Assembly (NCBI GenBank): GCA_002964805.2
Contig: PUDQ02000032.1
Span: forward strand, 124,001-188,000
Direction of reading: 5' to 3'
Origin: Trametes villosa
Lineage: Eukaryota > Basidiomycota > Agaricomycetes > Polyporales > Polyporaceae
DNA: 64,000 nucleotides
Both the position numbers and the translations under genes were made by a program. Positions 57,050 through 64,000 of the stretch are shown piece by piece (position 1 is the stretch's first letter; each line of letters begins with the position of its first letter). Below the pieces are notes generated by a model. That model was not told where the DNA came from, did not search any database, and worked only from the letters and a program-made list of their open reading frames with translations.

Positions 57050-59378
57050 CTAGAACGCATCCTCGAAGTCCTCTGGGTCGGCCAGCCCGCCCTCGAAGCG
57101 CACCTCCTGCATGTCGACCTCGCTCCCGCCGTCGCTCATCGCCATCTCCACGTCCGCGTCAGCGTCAGCATCCACCGGGATGTCGAGCTCGATGTCGCTC
57201 GTGCGCGCGGCGCCTTCCTCCGGCGGAGGTGTGACAGGTGCGGGCGCGGGCGGAGGGTCCAAGAACGCAAGACACCCGCGTGCGCAGCCGCGCCATCGCA
57301 CGGGGACGCCGACGCCGCCGATCCCGTCCCCGCCCACACGAACACCCGCGACGACCTCTTCCCACGAGAAGCGCTCCTCCGCGGGGTGCACGAACACTCG
57401 GGTGCGCGTCTCGCCATGGTGTGCAGGCGAGGGGCAGACGCTGATGGCTATCTCGTCGTCGTGAGGTCCATGCGAGCCTTCTGGAGGGAGGGACGCACGG
57501 CGCGGGTACGAGCTGCCGAAGGGGTCGTCGTCTGCCGGCTGGGAGTGGACGTCCCGCTGGCCTTCGTCGCGCCGGACCTTCGAGGGGCCGGGGAGGTGCG
57601 CGGCGGCTGTGGGCTTGGCGACGGCCGCGGGGACGCATGCGCGGAAGGTAGCGAGGACGGCGGGCCCGAGCCCCAGATCCTCGGTGAGGGGCAGCGCGTA
57701 TGCGGCTTCGAGGACTGTGAGTGGTCGGGGAGGTGGGGGATCTGCGGCTGGGGCGGGGTCGGTAGATGATCCTGATGCTGCGGGCGCGAGGGTGGAAGTA
57801 GATTGTGGGAGGATGTGGGAGGATGATGGGTCTGTGGATGTATGCGCTGGGGTGACGTGATGGAAGGATGGAGGATGTGGGACATAGGGTGCAAGGAGCA
57901 CGCGAAAGCATGTCTCTGTTAAGGAGGGGATGGTGTAGTGCACTTCTGTCTCGGAGACTGGCCTCGAATGCGGAGAGTCGGACACCTCGTCGGCTCGTGA
58001 TGGCTGGGACTGCACGGCTTCAGTCTGGGACATGGGCGGGAGCATCCAGGGATTGCCGGTGGCGACCAACTTCGTCAAGCGCATAGTGAGCATCTCAGCC
58101 GGTAGCCAACGGAGTCTGTTCTGCGCGACATTGAGCTCTTGGAGCGAGGTGAGCTGCGTAATTTGCGGCGGGATAGTGGTAAGGGCATTGGAGCCTAGCG
58201 TGATGCATACATCCATATTAGCTCCTTCATTTCGCTCGTAGTAGAAAGCGGGAACGCACGTAGGCTGAGAACGGTGAGAGACGTCACACGGAACAATTCG
58301 GCAGGTAGGCGCGTAATGGTGTTGTTGGCGAGGAATAGTTGAATTTCGCGCCGTCGAATGGGGCTCGAAGCTGGTGGGGGAACAGTCTGCATTGACGCCG
58401 CACGCGCCGCAGGCGTACCCTTCAGCCGTTCGCCATCCTTCGAGCGGAGGAAGAAGTTCTCGTGGAAGGCTGCCGCGGGAAGTGTCGTAGCGCGCGTAAA
58501 CGGTCGGTATGATGACACTGCATGGTCCGGGGATGATTCATGCGGCGGAAGGGGCTTGGGGGATTGTTTCGGGGACGATGGTGCGCTTGATGGGATGTGG
58601 GTTGGAGGAAGGACGACGAAGCCTTCGAGGTCTGCGATCGTTGGTGGAATGTGCGAGATGGGACCCTTCCGCAAACTCGTCCCTCTGTATACGAAAGTGC
58701 ATATAGTCAGCGACCAAGCCCAGAAAGGGATAACACTACGCACGCGAGGTCGATGATCCCGTTCACTTTGTCAATGGCCGCAGTGATCGCTTCATCCCAC
58801 AGCTTGTGCTCGAGCTCGGCGGTCGTTGTCTTCGGATGTAGCTGTGCTTTGGGTTTCTCCAGTTCGTCGTCGGTCAGAATGAGGTCATCATAGGGGTCAT
58901 CGAGCGATATGTCGATCCCTCGACTGATTGGAGTGGGTGATACTCCCCTCTTCGTCCCATACGCGTATGAAGCCGAAGAAGACGCGGTAGCTACGCTGTC
59001 TGTAGACAAGACGCGTTCCTTCTTCTTCTCGTATGTTGGCGGCCTCCATGCCCGCTTCGCCGAGCCCGAGAATGGATCAACGACGCGTGTTGGAGTCGGG
59101 TCGTCGGAGTCGAGGGCTCGTGCGAGCGCATCCCCCAACCTCCCATGGCCTGGTGTGTATGGCTGGATGCGCGCCGCGGCTCTCTTCGCGTCATCCCTCT
59201 CGTAGATGCGAGGGCGTTTGCTCGACTTGGTCGAGCCCGCGAAAGGGTCTTTGGCACCAGGGGATGCCGGCGGTGTGCAGATCGAGAGGGGGCTTGGAGA
59301 CGATGGCGGGGAAGAGTCAATTGGGGCCAATGAGGGAGACGAGGAGGGAGATGGCGTGTAGTGTTGGGTGTCGGTCAT
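57050..59378 (-). CDS. Leucine-rich-repeat protein
   Basis: Exons 58744-59378, 58260-58684 and 57050-58194 join in frame to 734 aa. The N-terminal ~210 residues are Ser/Pro-rich, with two related segments (KDPFAGSTKSSKRPRIYE and VDPFSGSAKRAWRPPTYE). A central LRR block begins GPISHIPPTIADLEGF and continues RREIQLFLANNTITRLPAELF, LTVLSLRSNALTTIPPQITQL, LQELNVAQNRLRWLPAEML and LTKLVATGNPW. This is the irregular 23-residue type seen in signalling scaffolds. The C-terminal ~300 residues are low complexity, with a conserved-looking CFRVLLAPYV and an acidic end (DPEDFEDAF). No catalytic domain or membrane segment is visible. It is likely a cytosolic scaffold; partners are unknown. Confidence 0.85.
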
Positions 59379-59695
59379 GTCGTCGTCGTTTGTCGCGTTA
59401 GAGGTGAGTAGTTCTAGGCAGGAGTCGGACGGGGGAGTAATATTAATGGAGGGAGGGCGTTATGGGCGCTTCCGCTGCAGCAGGAGTAATCCGGACTTTG
59501 CCGAACCCAGAACGCGTCCACTGGTCACGGGAGCGCGCTGTCGGTTCGGCCCGGGTCCCGGATTCAGGTAAGTAGACGAACTTGCCCTGCGTTGTCACTT
59601 TGTTCTCTACCACCACCACCACCACCACCTCTCGTACATCCTACTGGTACCTGTTATAATAGACCCCCCTCAGCTATTCCACTCAGGCGTTCTCG
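59379..59695. other. Divergent promoter region, LRR gene / GH16 gene
   Basis: A 317-bp gap between divergent genes. A (CAC)n-like run lies near 59610. No other feature is seen. Confidence 0.4.
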
Positions 59696-60644
59696 ATGAA
59701 ACTCACTGCACTTCTTTCCCTGGGCTTGTCGTCTCTCGCAAGCTGGAGCTTCGCTGGGGCATCTAGCTACGCTGGTTCTCTGAACTCTGGCGACGGCTCG
59801 CGACAGCTGGACTCTCGTGGGGCTATCTCAGAATGCGAGCCTCTTACCATATCTTTCAAGTCCTCTCCGGCTGCCGAAGTCGATAGATCTTTTGTCCCGA
59901 TAAGTCCCCCTGGAACGTATGCACTGGACTCGGACGGTCTCCATCTCTTTCTGGACAAGCCGCAGGGGAAGATCACCACGAAAGGGAACGTCAACAACAA
60001 GATCGCTGACGGCGCAACAATCAACTCTACCTTCACATTACTGTACGTGAGCCACTCCTTCTGCCTTCTAGCGGTGCCTCTCACGTCTTGGCAGACATGG
60101 CAAGGTCACATATACATTCTATAGCCCCGGTATTGCCGGTGTCGTCACCGCAGCCATCCTCATCGCCGACCAGCACGACGAGATCGACATCGAGCTGCTC
60201 GGTGGCGACCAGCCGCACTGGCAGACGAACGTCTTCGCCCCCGCTCCGCACGACGACCAGCCGCTTTATGGCGCTTTCGGCGAGATCGAAGACTACCCGC
60301 ACGGTCAAAAGAGCGTTAGAGCAATCCACTCGTACACGATCGACTGGAATGCGGACCGCGTCCAGTGGAGTGTCGACGGCACCGAGGTTAGGACCCTACG
60401 CAAAGGTTCGTTCAACCGCTACTTCCTTGACTATCCCCGGGACTTACGGAGGTTGGCAGCGGACACAAAGAAGAACGGCGCGCTGCATTATCCTTCGCAC
60501 CCGGCGCGCCTGCAGCTCGGCATCTGGGACGCAAGTGCGCCTGCGGGAACCTCTGAGTGGGCGCGGGGTCCGATCGACTGGGAGAGTGCCCCACGGAGGA
60601 TGACCGCGACGTTCGAGAGCATCAAGGTGGAGTGCCCGTATTAG
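59696..60644 (+). CDS. Secreted GH16-like glucanase/transglycosidase
   Basis: Exons 59696-60042, 60095-60405 and 60460-60644 join in frame to 280 aa. The signal peptide is MKLTALLSLGLSSLASWSFAGA. The catalytic strand is DEIDIELLG (ExDxE), preceded by GVVTAAILIADQ and followed by a Trp-containing HWQTNVFAP. HSYTIDWNADRVQWSVDG and RLQLGIWDAS are standard GH16 strands. The arrangement without a beta-bulge Met, and the INSTFTLLHGKVTYTFYSP strand, fit the CRH-type wall transglycosidases that join chitin to glucan, but a simple beta-glucanase is possible. No GPI-anchor signal is seen at the C-terminus (IKVECPY), so it is probably secreted. Confidence 0.88.
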
Positions 60645-61749
60645 CTGATGTATGCACGATGTCTCTACAGGGTTTAGCTACTAGCTATGTGAATGGTCTG
60701 ATATCTTCACTGATCCCTCAGAGAGCAGAATCGGCCGGGCAAATGGCTACTGGTCTCCCCATCGATTAACGTGACGCCCGCATATGTTTTCCGTATAGTT
60801 GTCCGCTGTCTTGACCTGACTTCTGTGACAACGCGCACACTGATACCTCCATTCGCGAGTGCCTCTTAGCAACTGCTGACTCACTCAGTGCAGATACCAT
60901 CTTTCTACGAACATCACCTCAGAAGCATCCCGGCACTAATGGGTCGGATGAGCGCTCTCGACTACCGTATGAGAGCGTTGCGGCGCAACTGCCGACGGGG
61001 TTCTCGGGATCGGGGCGCGCGGCGGTACTGTGCGTGCTTTTCCTAACTGGGACCCGACGAGTTCGGAATCCTCGGATTGTTGACATGTACTTACAGATCG
61101 TGCTGGATTGAGCCTAGCAGCCTCCGTCCCGTAGGCAGCAATAACTTCGGCTAGACCGCCTTTTACGCCGTTGTTCGCCCTGGAAAGAACAAGGCAAAGA
61201 TGGGCGGCAGTGTTCATAGGACGTCACTGCTGATCTTTGATATCTGGTTTGCAAATGAGCCCCATCCAACAGAACATTTCTGTTTTCGCAAGTTGCTTCG
61301 CGTTGTGTCGAGTTCCCCGCACGCAACATGTACAGTTGCTGCTCGAGTCGTGAACGATTCAGGCAAGATGCTGCCAAGTTCGAACTACTGTATGCGCAGA
61401 CAGGGCCACTACAGCGTGCGCAGGCCTTCATTTTGCTTTTGATTGCTAACACTGCATTACAGGCGTGGAAGAGCTGGGCATCAAACGGCCTTCCTCTGAC
61501 CCTTCCGCGGCGGCCTCATCACAACACAACGCCCGCCCGGCGGGCCCAGCACGTCGATGGGCCCCCACGCCTTCACGTACACGGTGGTGAAGCGGCGAGA
61601 CGCGAGCCGCCATGCGCATTGCCATCAAGGGGCTGATTCCGGAGTGCACATCATCCCGCTCAGGATCGCCCGCCCGGCGACTCGCGAGGCGCCATTATAT
61701 ATGTGCGGATCGCAGCGTCGCCGCGCACGCCCCGCACCGCACCTCGACC
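60645..61749. other. 1.1-kb spacer GH16 / DUF6534 gene
   Basis: No gene is supported. TATATATGTGC just before 61700 may be the DUF6534 promoter. Other open frames overlap on both strands without features. Confidence 0.4.
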
Positions 61750-64000
61750 ATGGCGTCCACGAACCAGACGGCCACCCCCGCGGGCGACGCAGGCCTCCCG
61801 GCCGCAGGCGCCCCCCTGCCTGCCCTGCCCACGCTGGACAACACCTTCGGGGCGCTGTATCTCGGGACGTGCTTCGGTTTGATGTGCGTGTGCTGCTCCG
61901 CTGGTTCTGGGCCGTGCTGTGATCAAGGCGCAAGGCTAACCTAGACTGCGCTGCAGTATGTATGGCCTTACGTGCAACCAGGTGTACCGGTACTTCCGGA
62001 CGTACCGCACCGATTCAACTTTTCACAAGTCATTCGTGCGTGGACGTGTATATGCAATGTCGGATTTTGGCTGATTGGCTGCGGGTGCCTCCAGGTTGCT
62101 ATCGCTTTGTGAGTTCGACATCTTGACCATCGATGATAATGTACTCACCTGCATGCAGCGTTGTCGAGACTCTACATTCCATATGCACTATGCACGTAAT
62201 GTACGTCCTCAGCCTGTCTTTCGATATGGACAGAGTCCGGAGCGTCGTCCACCAGATACCATTATCTGGTCACCAACTACTTCAACCCCGTGGAGCTGCA
62301 GAACGATGTCTGGTGAGCACAAGGATACCTCCACGGTATAGGGAGCCTGCTGACGCGTTCTATAGGTCACTACGAGTGAGTACTCAAGCTTCTGTCAGGG
62401 TGGAGGATATCTGAGAGCGTCCGATCATTCTTGCAGACGCTGACATGGGTTTCGGTGAGCAACGCGTTTCCCTACGAGCGCTTACTGCAGACTGACATGG
62501 CATGCCCGCACGATAGGGTCTCGCGATCGTCCTCTCCCAAGGGTGCGTCGACCCTGAGTCGCAGTAGATAATGTCCGACCTCATACTTTTCGCCCTTAGC
62601 TTCTATGCTCGACGAGTCTACGGAGGTATGTTCCATGTACGGCGCCGCAGCTCAGTCGGAGGTCTCATGTCTGCGTAGTCGGCGAAGGATGGAGGTTCCT
62701 CGTCGCCGTTGCGGTACGTCTTCATGAGGCTCATAGCGCGCTAGTGTTGCTCATCTTTCAAACTCAGGTCCTTCTCATCATCGTGGAGATAGGTGCGTAG
62801 TATCGCGGCGTGGGTATATTCCCGAGACTTACCCTCGACATCCATTCGAAGGCTTCATCGGCGGTGAGTCTGTTATGTTCCTACGAGACGCTACGCCGAG
62901 GCTGACGTGCAATTCGAAACTGTCTAGCTGCCACTGCAGAGGGGTGCGTGAACCGCGGGCCTCTTCACGGTATGACAGGAATCGCTAACGCATTTCCCCA
63001 GTTTCATCCTCGTGACGCTCGCCGAGTACCGCAAGTTCGCCGTATGTCTACGACTCCTGATTAACGCTGGGCGATCCTGTCTGAACGTTCTTCTGGCGCA
63101 TACAGTGGCTGGTATCAGTCGTGTACGGCGTGACTGTATTCACGGACGTCCTCCTCACCGGGAGTCTTACGTGGGTGCTGCTCCAGAAGAGGACAGGGTT
63201 CAAGGGGTGCGTGTGGCATGATATTTGTTTGTCTCGATCACGGGCTCACAGTTTGTCCAGCACGGATTCACTCATTCAAGTCATCGTTCTCTACACGATC
63301 AATACCGGTACGCAGACATGCCTATGCGTATGCGGGCGATGTGCTGATTTTTTCGTACAGGCCTTCTGACGGGGTAAGGATACCCCTGCCGCCACATCGT
63401 TGCACCTCACTGACGCCTGGATGGCTCCTTTCTTCAGCATTTTTGGCCTGCTTGTTTTCATATTTGTGAGTATTACTCCGGGTACCCCGACGTCATCTGT
63501 TAATCATTCCCGCAGGCGTTGGTGATGCCGAACAACCTGATCTATATTGGCGTCAGCCTATTCGGCGCGAAATGTCAGTAGCGTTAAATTCTGCCTCTTA
63601 CTCTCGCTAACGGTCTACCCTGGGACGTTCCGCAGTATATATCAACTCGGTTCTCGCAGTGTACGTTCTCATACCTTCTTCATTTGACACGCCGGTCCTC
63701 ACACAGTACGCACAGGCTAAACTCGCGAAAGGCGCTCAACGACAAGAACCTGGGCGGGTTCGAGCTCAACACGTTGGAGGGCGACGGCTTCCCCGGCTCG
63801 AGCGGCGGCTCCCGCGGGCAATCCACCCACATCAGCACTTTGCGGGTAAGTGCATCGCTCCTGCTCACCCGCTCAGAGCTGTGAGCTGAGTGAGCTGTAG
63901 ATGGGCGGCGGCGTGATCTCGAAGCCGACGCACATCGATATCCACGTCAAGCGGGACGTGGACCGGGTAGAGGACGGCCTCGAGGGTGGCAGCCTGCACA
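61750..64000 (+). CDS. DUF6534-type multi-pass membrane protein (3' end beyond window)
   Basis: A member of a large agaricomycete family of predicted seven-helix membrane proteins of unknown function. The family N-terminus is clear: LPTLDNTFGALYLGTCFGL, then after an intron MYGLTCNQVYRYFRTYRTDS. Later small exons give LSFDMDRVRSVVHQ, FILVTLAEYRKFA and YGVTVFTDVLLTGSLTWVLLQKRTGF. The end region reads LVMPNNLIYIGVSLFGAKLYINSVLAVLNSR, which matches the conserved ending of the family. A cytosolic tail follows, rich in Gly/Ser then IHVKRDVDRVEDGLEGG, and runs off the window. At least ten exons are needed, and the middle ones (62080-62900) are uncertain. Both this family and DUF6533 occur within 45 kb here. 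Confidence 0.75.

Overview
The window is nuclear DNA of a filamentous fungus, most likely an agaricomycete basidiomycete (Polyporales-like). Genes are packed on both strands and cut by many 50-70 nt GT-AG introns. Families typical of that group are present: DUF6533 and DUF6534 membrane proteins, expanded F-box proteins, secreted hydrolases and expanded cytochrome P450s. All gene models come from reading splice sites, codon phase and paralogue alignment by eye. No database search was possible.

Layout. 0.3-4.1 kb: a tandem pair of F-box genes. 4.6-11.6 kb: three type-B carboxylesterase (CE) loci on the minus strand, namely CE1, a truncated pseudogene and CE2. 13.7-21.5 kb: housekeeping and conserved genes, namely a secreted protein with a C-terminal Cys-rich module, RIB3 (riboflavin synthesis) with a very long repeat-filled intron, a mitochondrial phosphate carrier and a DUF6533 membrane protein. 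22.5-35.0 kb: CE3, a GH32 fructan/sucrose hydrolase, a P450 and CE4. A tRNA-Pro(AGG) with an intron follows. 35.6-44.1 kb: single-copy genes, namely a Tul1/Dsc1-type membrane RING E3 ligase, a second secreted protein with the same Cys module at its N-terminus, and a conserved protein with a proline-rich tail. 45.1-56.2 kb: a second GH32, two more P450s, a broken GH32 relic and CE5. 57.0-64 kb: a leucine-rich-repeat protein, a GH16 glucanase-like protein and a DUF6534 protein that runs off the right edge.

The most striking feature is that the 22.5-35.0 kb and 45.1-56.2 kb blocks hold the same three families (secreted CE, secreted GH32, ER-anchored P450) in opposite orientation, flanking unrelated single-copy genes. 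Shared 5' and 3' flanks of the P450 genes and a GH32 relic show repeated duplication and loss of a GH32/P450 unit. The five intact CE genes keep 13-nt and 8-nt microexons, and the three P450 genes keep a 14-nt microexon and a hidden C-terminal exon.

How the genes might work together is inference. The CE and GH32 enzymes would act outside the cell on esters and on fructosides or sucrose, and the P450s would oxidise products inside. No polyketide, peptide or terpene synthase is in the window, so this is better described as a catabolic or detoxification-type multigene block than as a classical biosynthetic cluster. Two mobile-element-like repeats lie inside or beside these blocks: a 284-bp element with perfect 29-bp inverted ends, and a nested foldback repeat.
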